Of a stretch of DNA of 64,000 nucleotides, positions 35,825 to 43,701 are shown one piece after another. Within the stretch, counting starts at the first letter, position 1. Each line of letters opens with the position of its first letter. Both the position numbers and the translations under genes were made by a program. The notes beneath the pieces are model-generated. The model was not told the DNA's origin. It made no database searches and saw only the letters and a program-made list of their open reading frames with translations. Source of the DNA: Actinomyces sp. oral taxon 897 (lineage in GTDB: Bacteria > Actinomycetota > Actinomycetes > Actinomycetales > Actinomycetaceae); NCBI RefSeq assembly GCF_002999235.1, contig NZ_CP027236.1, positions 2,294,001 to 2,358,000 on the forward strand, given 5' to 3'.

Positions 35825-37057
35825 ATGAGTCACGTTCGTCCGGTCGTCCTGGGGGGGGACATCGGCGTCTACGCCATCGCCCGCCAGCTCCACACCGCCA
35901 CCACCAGTCGCGTGACGGTCCTGTCCCCCGCCCCGATCGAGGCGATCAGCCTGTCCTCCTACATCGACGTCGTCCCCCTGCCCGAGGAGCCCACCGAGGA
36001 GGACACCATCGCGGCCCTCCTGGAGGTCGCCGAGGACCTGGGCGAGGACGAGCGCGCGGTGGTCATGGCCAACACCGACCACCAGGCCGCCCTCCTGGCC
36101 CGCCACCGTCACCTGCTGGAGCCCGCCTACGCGGTCCCCTTCCCCCCCAGCGAGGTGATCGACGCCGTCTCGGACAAGACCTCCTTCTCCGCCCTGTGCG
36201 CCTCGGTGGGGGTGGACACCCCCCGCCAGGTCGTGGTGGACATGTCCGACTGCGACGATCCGGGCTGGGCCGCCCCGCAGATCGACATGCCCTTCCCGGT
36301 GGTGGCCAAGGCCGCCGTCGGGGAGGCCTACGACGCGGTCTCCTTCCCCGGCAAGCGCAAGATCTGGTTCATGGACGGCCCCCAGGAGCTGGAGTCCCTG
36401 TGGCAGGACCTGCGTCAGGCGGGCTTCCGCTCCACGTTCGTGGTCCAGGAGCTCATCCCCGGTGACAACACGGCCATGCGCTCGGTGACCACCTACGTGG
36501 ACTCCGCCAGACGGGTGACGCTCATGGGCTCGGCCCGGGTGCTCCTGGAGGACCACGCGCCCACCATGATCGGCAACCCGGTGGCCATGGTCACCGAGCC
36601 CTTCCCCGAGATCTGGGAGGCCGCCGAGCGGATCCTCACGGCCGCCGGGTACCGGGGCTTCGCCAACTTCGACGTCAAGATCGACCCCCGCGACGGGCGC
36701 GCCCTGTTCTTCGAGGTCAACCCGCGTATCGGGCGCAACTCCTTCTATATGACGGCCGCCGGGGCCAACCCCATGGTCCCCATGATCGAGGACCTCATTG
36801 GGGGGCGTCGCCTGGTGCGCCGCAACGTGACCCGGGAGGTGCTCTACTCCCTGGTGCCCGGACGCCTGCTCATGCACTACCTGCGCGACCCCGAGCTGGC
36901 GCAGCGGGTGCGGGGCCTGCTGGGCGACGCCGTGGACCCCCTGCGGGACCCCAGCGAGCGCTCCCAGCGCCGCCGTCTGGTGGTGGAGGCCCAGCGCCTC
37001 AACCACTACCGCAAGTTCGCCCGCTACTACCCCGACCCCACCGACCAGTCCTACTGA
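35825..37057 (+). CDS. ATP-grasp ligase, possibly peptidoglycan side-chain amino-acid ligase
   Basis: The 410-residue protein has an ATP-grasp fold. A conserved Lys lies in PVVAKAAVGEAYDA, an acid-rich ATP/Mg site follows FANFDVKIDPRDGRALFFEVNPRIGRNS, and an N-terminal pre-ATP domain precedes them. It resembles CarB-type ATP-grasp proteins and the D-aspartate ligases that activate the side-chain carboxylate for Lys branching. The next gene is a FemAB transferase and MurJ lies upstream. I therefore infer a role in the peptidoglycan interpeptide bridge, for example adding D-Glu or D-Asp as found in Actinomyces walls. ATG 35825 has GGAGG upstream. The exact substrate is unknown. Confidence 0.75.
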   Translation: MSHVRPVVLGGDIGVYAIARQLHTATTSRVTVLSPAPIEAISLSSYIDVVPLPEEPTEEDTIAALLEVAEDLGEDERAVVMANTDHQAALLARHRHLLEPAYAVPFPPSEVIDAVSDKTSFSALCASVGVDTPRQVVVDMSDCDDPGWAAPQIDMPFPVVAKAAVGEAYDAVSFPGKRKIWFMDGPQELESLWQDLRQAGFRSTFVVQELIPGDNTAMRSVTTYVDSARRVTLMGSARVLLEDHAPTMIGNPVAMVTEPFPEIWEAAERILTAAGYRGFANFDVKIDPRDGRALFFEVNPRIGRNSFYMTAAGANPMVPMIEDLIGGRRLVRRNVTREVLYSLVPGRLLMHYLRDPELAQRVRGLLGDAVDPLRDPSERSQRRRLVVEAQRLNHYRKFARYYPDPTDQSY

Positions 37058-37112
37058 CCTCCCCACCTAAGCCCGACCCGTTAAGCCCGACCCGAGAGAC
37101 AGAAGGTTCCAC

Positions 37113-38162
37113 GTGTCCAGTGAGCGTCAAGAGACCCTCCGCCGGCTCCGCCCGCAGGAGGCGCACGAGCTGATCCGTCACCGCGAGATGCCCATGGAGC
37201 AGACCATTCCGTGGGAGGCCTTCGAGGCCGCCCGGGGCAACCAGGTCTGGGGCCGGTACGTCTACGAGGACGGCGGCGTCGTCGTTGCCTACGTCATGTT
37301 CCTGGTCTACGAGATCGTGGGACGGCGCTTCCTGTGGGCCAAGCACGGGCCGGTGTGGTTCAAGGAGCAGTCCCCCGAGCGTGAGGCGCACCTGCGTGAG
37401 CTCCTGCAGGCCGAGGTGCGACGGCGGGACAAGTCGGTGGTGTTCCTGCGCCTGGCCGCCGCCTTCAGCGCCCCGGACCTGCACCCGCTGCTGAACTCGA
37501 TCACCTACGACCACACCTATATCGCCGACCTCAGCCCGCGTGACCCCGAGGCCATTGCCGCGGCCATGCCCAAGGACGGTCGCCGCGGGGTCCGTCGCGC
37601 CCAGCGCGTGGCCGCGGCGGCAGGGGCCACGTTCGCCGACGAGAGCGACCTGAGCCGCCACGAGTTCGAGAAGGTCTACCAGGTGCTGACGGAGACCGCC
37701 GAGCGGGACGGGTTCACCCCGCACCCCAGTGAGGTCTACTGGCAGATGCTGACCTTCCTAGGCCCCAAGCACGCGCGCCTGTTCGTCATGCGTGACGCCC
37801 AGGGCAAGCCCCAGGCCTGGAACCTCATTACGATCTACCAGCGGCACACCTGGGCCTACTACGGAGCCTCCTCCAACGAGTCCCGGGCCTACCGGGGCGC
37901 CGAGGCCCTGGACTGGTGGTGCATGCGGACCCTGGCTGACGAGGGCTGCGTGTCCTACGACCTCATGGGGGCCGGGTCCGTGCGGGTGCCCGAGCTCTAC
38001 AGCGTGGGTCAGTACAAGAAGCGCTACGCCCAGCGCGTCACGGAGGTCGACGGCAGCTGGGACATGCCCCTGCGGTCCTCGGCCTTCCTGGCCCTGCGCA
38101 GCGCCAAGGAGGCCAAGGGCCACCTGCGCAGCCTAGCCACCCGGGCACGCTCCTCAAGCTGA
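37113..38162 (+). CDS. FemAB/MurM-family peptidoglycan bridge aminoacyltransferase
   Basis: The 349-residue protein has the FemAB layout of two GNAT-like halves. Typical C-terminal sequences are HTWAYYGASSNESRAYRGAEALDWWCMRTLADEGCVSYDLMG and YKKRYAQRV near the end, as seen in FmhB/FemX enzymes. These use aminoacyl-tRNA to attach the first bridge residue to the Lys or Orn of lipid II. There is no long helical arm as in MurM. GTG 37113 follows AGAAGG. It is 55 bp after the ATP-grasp gene and presumably cotranscribed. The pair suggests a mixed bridge built by one tRNA-dependent and one ATP-dependent step. Confidence 0.88.
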   Translation: MSSERQETLRRLRPQEAHELIRHREMPMEQTIPWEAFEAARGNQVWGRYVYEDGGVVVAYVMFLVYEIVGRRFLWAKHGPVWFKEQSPEREAHLRELLQAEVRRRDKSVVFLRLAAAFSAPDLHPLLNSITYDHTYIADLSPRDPEAIAAAMPKDGRRGVRRAQRVAAAAGATFADESDLSRHEFEKVYQVLTETAERDGFTPHPSEVYWQMLTFLGPKHARLFVMRDAQGKPQAWNLITIYQRHTWAYYGASSNESRAYRGAEALDWWCMRTLADEGCVSYDLMGAGSVRVPELYSVGQYKKRYAQRVTEVDGSWDMPLRSSAFLALRSAKEAKGHLRSLATRARSSS

Positions 38163-38197
38163 CACCCGCCCCACCTCGTCCTCCCCTCCCCCTCTTC

Positions 38198-38252
38198 CGC
38201 GAGAACGGTACTTATTGCTCGCGAGAACGGTACTTATTGCTCGTGAGAACGG
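38198..38252. repeat. Two and a half copies of a 22-bp repeat shared with 25.5 kb
   Basis: Units at 38198-38219 and 38220-38241 are identical and contain CGCGAGAACGGTACTTATTG; a half unit follows (38242-38252). The reverse complement matches the 25530-25617 repeat at 20 of 22 positions. The remainder of 38253-38510 shows no gene; it is the leader region of trxA. Confidence 0.9.
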
Positions 38253-38510
38253 GGGGTTCACAGGATGCTCACAGGTACGGTCTGTGGTACGCCCGCGGAC
38301 CGCACTGGTTCCCATTAGGCCGTGGCATCCTGTAGGAGACACCTGCTGGCCCCACGGGACGCGGCCGGTAGAGGGCTGGCGCGGAACCTGTGCGATATAC
38401 AGGAACCCGTGCAGGCTGTGGGACACATAGCACCCGGTCCCGCGAGCAACCGCCGGTTACTGCCGCCCGCGAGAACAGGTGCCGTCATAACAGGCTCGAA
38501 AGGAATACTT

Positions 38511-38846
38511 ATGCCCTCCGCCCTTGCCGTCACCGACTCCTCCTACGACGTCGAGGTCGCCCGGTGCGACCTGCCGGTCGTCATAGACTTCTGGGCCCAG
38601 TGGTGCGGCCCCTGCCGCCAGATGTCCCCGGTGGTAGACGAGGTCGCGGGCGAGCTCGCCGGTCGGGTGAAACTCGTCATGGTCAATGTGGACGAGAACC
38701 CGGTCACGACCCGTCTGTTCGGTATCCGCTCCCTGCCGACCTTCGCCGTCGTACGCGCCGGTGAGGTGGTCACGCAGTTTCAGGGCAGCTACCCCCGGGC
38801 CAGCTTCAGGAAGAAGGTCGAACGGGCCCTGGGCCAAGACTCCTAG
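38511..38846 (+). CDS. trxA: Thioredoxin
   Basis: The 111-residue protein has the active site WAQWCGPC (Cys32, Cys35), the cis-Pro loop SLPTFAVV and the usual alpha/beta pattern. It reduces disulfides in the cytosol and is recycled by the trxB product. I chose ATG 38511 with AAAGGA upstream; the frame continues to 38322 without family similarity. Length is standard. Confidence 0.96.
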   Translation: MPSALAVTDSSYDVEVARCDLPVVIDFWAQWCGPCRQMSPVVDEVAGELAGRVKLVMVNVDENPVTTRLFGIRSLPTFAVVRAGEVVTQFQGSYPRASFRKKVERALGQDS

Positions 38847-38949
38847 GAGCACCACACCACCTCGTCTCGGTGGCAGGGCACGTCCCCGCTGCCGGTGTCC
38901 GGGACGTCTAGGCTGACACGCGGAACCGTCCCCGTCCTGGAGGTGTACC

Positions 38950-39399
38950 GTGCAGCAGACACGTAACCGGGCTAATGACGAGCTGGTGGTCGCGCTGATC
39001 GCGCAGGTAGGTGAGCGGTACCGCACCTACTGGGACCAGGAGCTGGTACCCGCACCCACCGGCGAGGTGGAGACGGCGACCGCCTGGGTCAGGGAGCACC
39101 TGGGTGCCGAGGTACCGGCGGCACTGCTGGGGTTCTGGCAGCTGACGGACGGCTGCGGCATGAACGGCGCGAACCTGTACGGGCCAGCCGAGATGGTGGA
39201 GACCACCGGGCTGTACGTGGCGGACTACCCGCGCTACCTCATGGTGGGCGACTACGAGGACGGTCCGCTGTACGTCTACGACCTTGACGCCCGGGACTGG
39301 CAGACCCTGGAGCAGGGGGACCTCGACGCCGGACCACGGGGCTACGCGGCCCCGGTTCAGGGACCTGGTAGCCGTACTGGTCCCGCTCATGCTCGGTGA
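38950..39399 (+). CDS. SMI1/KNR4 (SUKH)-like protein, possible orphan immunity protein
   Basis: The 149-residue protein contains VPAALLGFWQLTDGCGMNG followed by an acidic strand-rich section (MVGDYEDGPLYVYDLD), the pattern of SMI1/KNR4 domains. Many such bacterial proteins neutralise contact-dependent or polymorphic toxins; others are housekeeping. No toxin gene is adjacent. GTG 38950 has GGAGG upstream. The last 20 residues are Gly/Pro-rich and may be a degraded end. The assignment is by sequence feel only. Confidence 0.6.
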   Translation: MQQTRNRANDELVVALIAQVGERYRTYWDQELVPAPTGEVETATAWVREHLGAEVPAALLGFWQLTDGCGMNGANLYGPAEMVETTGLYVADYPRYLMVGDYEDGPLYVYDLDARDWQTLEQGDLDAGPRGYAAPVQGPGSRTGPAHAR

Positions 39400-39618
39400 G
39401 GCCGGGGAGGGGTGGTGACCACGCGCCGCAGCCAGCCCGCCCCACCAGGCGCGCGCCGGTTGCGGCCCAATGCACCGGCCCCTTAGGATGAGCGGGCTCG
39501 CACCCCGGGACGGTGTCCGCCACGGCCTTCGGCCGGTCTGCGACGCGGCGTGCCCGGGCGGCGCCCGAGGACGTCACCGTGGGCGCCGATCCTTGCACAC
39601 CTTCCAGGAAGGCCCGGC

Positions 39619-41115
39619 ATGCAGTTCGTCTCCACCCGCGGGGGCATGGACCCTGTCAGCTTCTGCGATGCCCTCCTCATGGGGCTGGCCCCTGACGGCG
39701 GCCTCACCGTCCCCGAGGCCCTGCCCCGGATCGACGCCGCGCAGCTGGAGGCCTGGCGTCCCCTGACCTACCCTGAGCTGGCCGCACAGGTCATCGGCCT
39801 GTTCGCCACAGACGTCCCCGGCGAGGACCTGGCCGCCCTGACCGCCGCCGCCTACGGCCCCGAGCGCTTCCCCTCTTCGGTGGTCCCCCTGCGCTCCCTG
39901 GAGGCGCTGCACCCGGGCCTGCTCGTGGCAGGCCTGTCCGAGGGCCCGACCATGGCCTTCAAGGATCTGGCTATGCAGTTCCTCGGCCAGGCCGTCCCCT
40001 ACGTCCTGGCCCGCCGCGGTCAGGTCCTCACAATCCTGGGGGCCACCAGCGGTGACACGGGCTCGGCCGCCGAGGAGGCCTTCCGTAGCCAACAGGGGGT
40101 CAGCGTCGTCATGCTCTCCCCCGCCGGGCGCATGAGCGAGGTCCAGCGCGCCCAGATGTACTCCATCGCGGACGACAATATCCATAACGTGGCCGTGCGC
40201 GGCGTCTTTGATGACTGCCAGAACCTTGTCAAGGCCCTCATGGGCGACGCCGACTTCAAGACCGCCCACCACCTTGGCGCGGTCAACTCCATTAATATCG
40301 GTCGTATTGCCGCCCAGGCCGTCTACTACGTGTGGACATGGCTGCGGGTCACCGACGCCGCACCCGAGGACGTCCGCACGGGCCTCCAGGTCGACGTCGC
40401 CGTCCCCAGTGGAAACTTCGGTAATATCTACGCCGCCTTCCTGGCCCGTTCCATGGGGGTCCCGCTGCGCCGCCTGGTACTGGCCACCAATGAGAACAAC
40501 GTCCTCGACGAGTTCTTTTCCACCGGCGTTTACCGCCCACGCGGCGGTGCCGAGACCCTGGCCACATCCAGCCCCTCCATGGACATCTCCAAGGCCTCCA
40601 ACCTGGAACGTTTCGTGGCCCAGGTCCTCGGGGAGGAGTTTATGCGGTACTGGACTCGTCTGGAGTCCGACGGCGTCCTGGACCTGTGTGACAGAATTGT
40701 CTCTCTGCGTCAGGAGCACGGGTTTATCTCGGGGACCTCTACCCACGCCGACCGGCTTGAGGCGATCCGCCAGGTCCACGCGGCCACAGGTGAGCTCATT
40801 GACCCGCACACTGCTGACGGCGTCACCGTGGCGCTGCGCGTCCTTAAGGCCGACGCCGCACCTGGCGCGGACAATGTACCTGGGGGTGACAGCCTCGACC
40901 AGGGCAGCTCCGCCCACGGGCGGCGCGTGCCTATGGTGGTCATGGAGACCGCCAAGGCCGCCAAGTTCGGGCACACGGTCACCGAGGCCCTGGGTGAGGA
41001 GCTGCCGGTGGCCGAGGTGGTCAGGGAATTGCTGGCCAGGCCGCAGCACGTCGTGGAGATCCCGGCCACCCAGGAGGAGCTCCGACCCCTGGTCGCCAGT
41101 TACGCCCAGCACTGA
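39619..41115 (+). CDS. thrC: Threonine synthase
   Basis: The 498-residue PLP enzyme converts O-phosphohomoserine to threonine. It has the N-terminal STRGG, the PLP-lysine motif GPTMAFKDLAMQFLG, the phosphate-binding ATSGDTGSAAEEAF, and IAVPSGNFGNI-like sequence (VDVAVPSGNFGNI). Length fits the class with the extended N-terminal domain. ATG 39619 follows GGAAGG; the frame extends 23 codons upstream without homology. The 39400-39618 leader shows no recognisable riboswitch. Neighbouring genes are unrelated in function. Confidence 0.95.
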   Translation: MQFVSTRGGMDPVSFCDALLMGLAPDGGLTVPEALPRIDAAQLEAWRPLTYPELAAQVIGLFATDVPGEDLAALTAAAYGPERFPSSVVPLRSLEALHPGLLVAGLSEGPTMAFKDLAMQFLGQAVPYVLARRGQVLTILGATSGDTGSAAEEAFRSQQGVSVVMLSPAGRMSEVQRAQMYSIADDNIHNVAVRGVFDDCQNLVKALMGDADFKTAHHLGAVNSINIGRIAAQAVYYVWTWLRVTDAAPEDVRTGLQVDVAVPSGNFGNIYAAFLARSMGVPLRRLVLATNENNVLDEFFSTGVYRPRGGAETLATSSPSMDISKASNLERFVAQVLGEEFMRYWTRLESDGVLDLCDRIVSLRQEHGFISGTSTHADRLEAIRQVHAATGELIDPHTADGVTVALRVLKADAAPGADNVPGGDSLDQGSSAHGRRVPMVVMETAKAAKFGHTVTEALGEELPVAEVVRELLARPQHVVEIPATQEELRPLVASYAQH

Positions 41116-41234
41116 CAGGTCCCAGGACCATAGCGCGGACAGGGCGGGATCTATTGTCCTGGTCGTGCCATGCGCTGGGGTAGCGGCCTCAGCCGGGCTG
41201 GCCTATCAGGCCGTCAACCGGATTGGTTAGAGGG

Positions 41235-41256
41235 GTTGCACATTTTTTTACAATCG
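41235..41256. mobile_element. Solo end of the MITE-like element family
   Basis: The reverse complement of this stretch, CGATTGTAAAAAAATGTGCAAC read without its last bases, matches 1653-1675 apart from one base insertion and one substitution. AT-rich sequence continues on the inner side. No second end is found nearby. It abuts the frameshifted Imm1-like gene, suggesting that an insertion or rearrangement occurred here. Confidence 0.5.
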
Positions 41257-41283
41257 GCAATCACAAAACAGCAATATGGTCAT

Positions 41284-41672
41284 AAACTCTACTGTGACAC
41301 CTCCGCCGACCGGTTTACTGAGGCAGAGGCGCCGACGTGGGGAGACGTAGAGAATGCGATAGAGACCGTTCGACGCCCCCTCACCTACGAGGCACCCCCG
41401 TTATCGAGCTCCTCCTGGGGAATATTAGCTGCGTGCTCATACATTTCGAGGGGGATGGGTGCACAGTTCCTTTTGGCAACGATACGGAGATGTTCTGGCC
41501 GGCTGCGGTGGTCGATGACGGCCAGGGCTTCCTTGAGTACGACTACCACGGCAGCTGGTCAGAGATCCCCAGAAGCGTGGAGGTGCCTCGCGAGCTGGCG
41601 ATCAAGGCGTTCAGGCACTTCTTCACCCACGGAGACATACCGGAGACCGTGTTGCCGCTAGTGCGCGAGTAG
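41284..41672 (+). pseudogene. Imm1-like immunity gene interrupted by a frameshift
   Basis: The first part, in one frame, reads TEAEAPTWGDVENAIETV. The second part, in another frame from about 41399, reads PVIELLLGNISCVLIHFEG and ends YHGSWSEIPRSVEVPRELAIKAFRHFF, the characteristic end of Imm1 immunity proteins. The frames meet at five C residues (41395-41399), so a one-base slip explains the break. Restored length is about 129 residues, normal for Imm1. No intact start codon with ribosome-binding site is visible. The rest is AT-richer than neighbours, suggesting transfer. It could also be a sequencing error. Confidence 0.55.
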
Positions 41673-42118
41673 GACGAGCCGTGATCGACAGCCGTGGCAG
41701 ACCGTAGGAGAGGCCCAGGACGAACCGACAGGAGCAGGACGAATCCGCCACCGCCGAGAACGAACCGCGCCTCGTCTCAGTTATGCGGCGTGGTCGAGGC
41801 CATCTGATGCCACCACCGAGGACGAACCATGCGCGCGGGCCATGCCCCGCCTACCGCCGTCCTCACTGCCGAGGACAGAATGCACCCTATTTCACAGCAT
41901 ACTTTCAGACTCGCCTCTGAGCTGCACGTATACGTTATATCCCAGCATATCTGCAGATGATTCTATATCCTTGGTAAATAACGTTTCCGACCATGCTCGC
42001 CACCACGCCTCAGGTACTGCTTACCCCCCTCAGCACGAGGTGCCCGCACCCCACAGGGCGTGTCCGGGCACCATTATCAGCGCAACCACATACAGGACCA
42101 GAGCCAGGAGGACACACT
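41673..42118. other. 446-bp intergenic region, no gene seen
   Basis: It contains repeated CGAGGACGAACCG-like phrases (41713, 41758, 41817), roughly 45-60 bp apart, and an AT-richer stretch 41880-41990. Candidate frames are short and have no family similarity. Confidence 0.4.
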
Positions 42119-43063
42119 ATGACCCGAGCGATCCAGTACCAGCACTTCGGCGGCCCGGAGGTCCTGGAGATGACCGACGTCATTGACGCCGCCCCCGGAC
42201 CCCACCAGGTCCGTGTGAGCACCAGGGCCGCAGGACTCAACCCGGTGGACTGGAAGGTATTCAGCGGGATGATCGGCAAGGACGCCTCGCACCTGCCACA
42301 AGGCGTAGGGCACGACTTCTCGGGCGTCGTGAGCGCAATCGGCAGCGAGGTCAGCAACCTCGCCGTCGGCGACGCCGTCTTCGGGACCCTCTGGGCGGCC
42401 CCTGGTCAGAGTCAGGTCGTCGGGGCCCTGTCTGAGCAGGTCGTGGTCAGTGCGGACGAGGTCCTGCGCAAGCCGGAGGCCCTCGGGTTCACCGAGGCCG
42501 CCGCCCTGGGCATTGTCGCCCTGACCGCCAGCGGCGCACTGCGTACGCTGGCGCTGACCAGCGACGACGTCCTCGTGGTCAGCGCGGCGTCCGGCGGCGT
42601 AGGCTCCCTGGCCGTGCAGCTCACCACCCACCGAGGCGTACCGGTCATCGGTATCGCCAGTGAGCGCAACGCCGACTACCTGCGTTCCCTGGGGGCGGTC
42701 CCCGTGGCCTACGGCGAGGGCCTGGCCTCCCGGATCCGCTCGGTGGCGTCACGCCCGGTCACCAAGCTGCTGGACTGCCACGGTCCGGAGTACGTCGACC
42801 TGGCCCTGTCGCTGGGCCTGGCACCCGAGGCCATTGGCACCCTGGTCCCCTCACCGGAGGCTGTCGCCAAGGGCGTCCACGTGACCGGTATGCGACACGC
42901 TGGCCCTGCTGACCTCAAGGAGGTAGCTGACCTGGTGGCTGGCGGTGTCCTGAAGATCCAGGTGGCCCACGTCTACCCGTTCGACGTCGAGTCGGTGCGT
43001 AGCGCGTACACCACCCTGCGTGAGGGCCACGTCCGAGGCAAGCTCGTCGTCACCATCGCCTGA
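42119..43063 (+). CDS. NADP-dependent zinc-free alcohol dehydrogenase/quinone oxidoreductase
   Basis: The 314-residue medium-chain dehydrogenase/reductase has the GroES-like N-terminal domain (AAGLNPVDWKVFSG, GHDFSGVV) and the Rossmann motif VVSAASGGVGSLAVQLTTHRG. The zinc ligands of classical alcohol dehydrogenases are absent, so it belongs with quinone/enone reductases. The substrate is unknown. ATG 42119 follows GGAGG; a 42-codon upstream extension has no similarity. It is a single transcription unit by spacing. Confidence 0.88.
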   Translation: MTRAIQYQHFGGPEVLEMTDVIDAAPGPHQVRVSTRAAGLNPVDWKVFSGMIGKDASHLPQGVGHDFSGVVSAIGSEVSNLAVGDAVFGTLWAAPGQSQVVGALSEQVVVSADEVLRKPEALGFTEAAALGIVALTASGALRTLALTSDDVLVVSAASGGVGSLAVQLTTHRGVPVIGIASERNADYLRSLGAVPVAYGEGLASRIRSVASRPVTKLLDCHGPEYVDLALSLGLAPEAIGTLVPSPEAVAKGVHVTGMRHAGPADLKEVADLVAGGVLKIQVAHVYPFDVESVRSAYTTLREGHVRGKLVVTIA

Positions 43064-43109
43064 CAGCAGAAACAGGGGACGCGACGGTCCAGTGTGCCGA
43101 CTTGGTGCG

Positions 43110-43495
43110 CCTCGCACCCCTGGCGTGACAGGGGCAGGGGGGTAAGGTGCTGCGGCGCTGATCCCTGTGCGCATCCGCCTTGCGTCCCCACTCGACAGGA
43201 GTGAGGCCGGGAGGGATGCTGCCGATCAACGTGCGCTCACGCCCCGCCTGACAGGAGTAGGAGCGAGCTGCACCTGCGGGTGGCGTTGTCCTGACCTCGT
43301 ATCCCTGCCTGACAGGAGCAAGAGATCACCCTGTCGCGAAGGGTTAGTCCCGGCCGGGTAGGCACTGTCCGCGGTCGGATCATCCCTGCTCGCGCGAGGT
43401 TAACGAGGCCCTTGTGTCCCTGCCTGACAGGAGCGAGGGCCTGCGGGCAAGGAGAAGCTGGACCCTGCTGAGACGTGTCCCCCGACAGGAGCAGG
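43110..43495. repeat. Degenerate repeat series TCCCTGCCTGACAGGAGC, ~60-bp period
   Basis: The GACAG core starts at 43127, 43194, 43250, 43311, 43426 and 43484. The 43250-43311 step is exactly 61 bp and 43311-43426 is close to two periods. Fuller copies read TCCCTGCCTGACAGGAGC with a CCTG/CAGG dyad. The segment between the oxidoreductase and aminotransferase genes has no coding frame. Confidence 0.65.
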
Positions 43496-43514
43496 GAGAC
43501 AACTCCTCAGCGAA

Positions 43515-43560
43515 TGGTCCTGGGGTCGTTGTTTCACGTGAAACAACGACCCCAGGACCA
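43515..43560. promoter_or_regulatory. parS site within a perfect 46-bp palindrome
   Basis: TGTTTCACGTGAAACA (43530-43545) is the exact ParB-binding consensus. The complementarity extends 15 bp on each side, so 43515-43560 is one uninterrupted palindrome. The aminotransferase gene starts 142 bp downstream. This is the most distant parS from parB in the window. Confidence 0.9.
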
Positions 43561-43701
43561 GCACACGGCTCCCGGCCCCTATAACGCCGCGACCACTTCC
43601 CGAGTCGCCACCGTCACCAGCACCGTTCCTCCCCGCTCCCTGGCGCCAAGTGGCAGACTGGGGCCCATGGGGGGTGGTCCCCCGACCGGAAAGGATCAGA
43701 C

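Noticed and set aside
41170..41661. 163-codon frame spanning the Imm1-like region
   Set aside because: Only its middle part resembles Imm1. The start lies in thrC downstream DNA and the second half runs out of frame with the recognisable Imm1 end.
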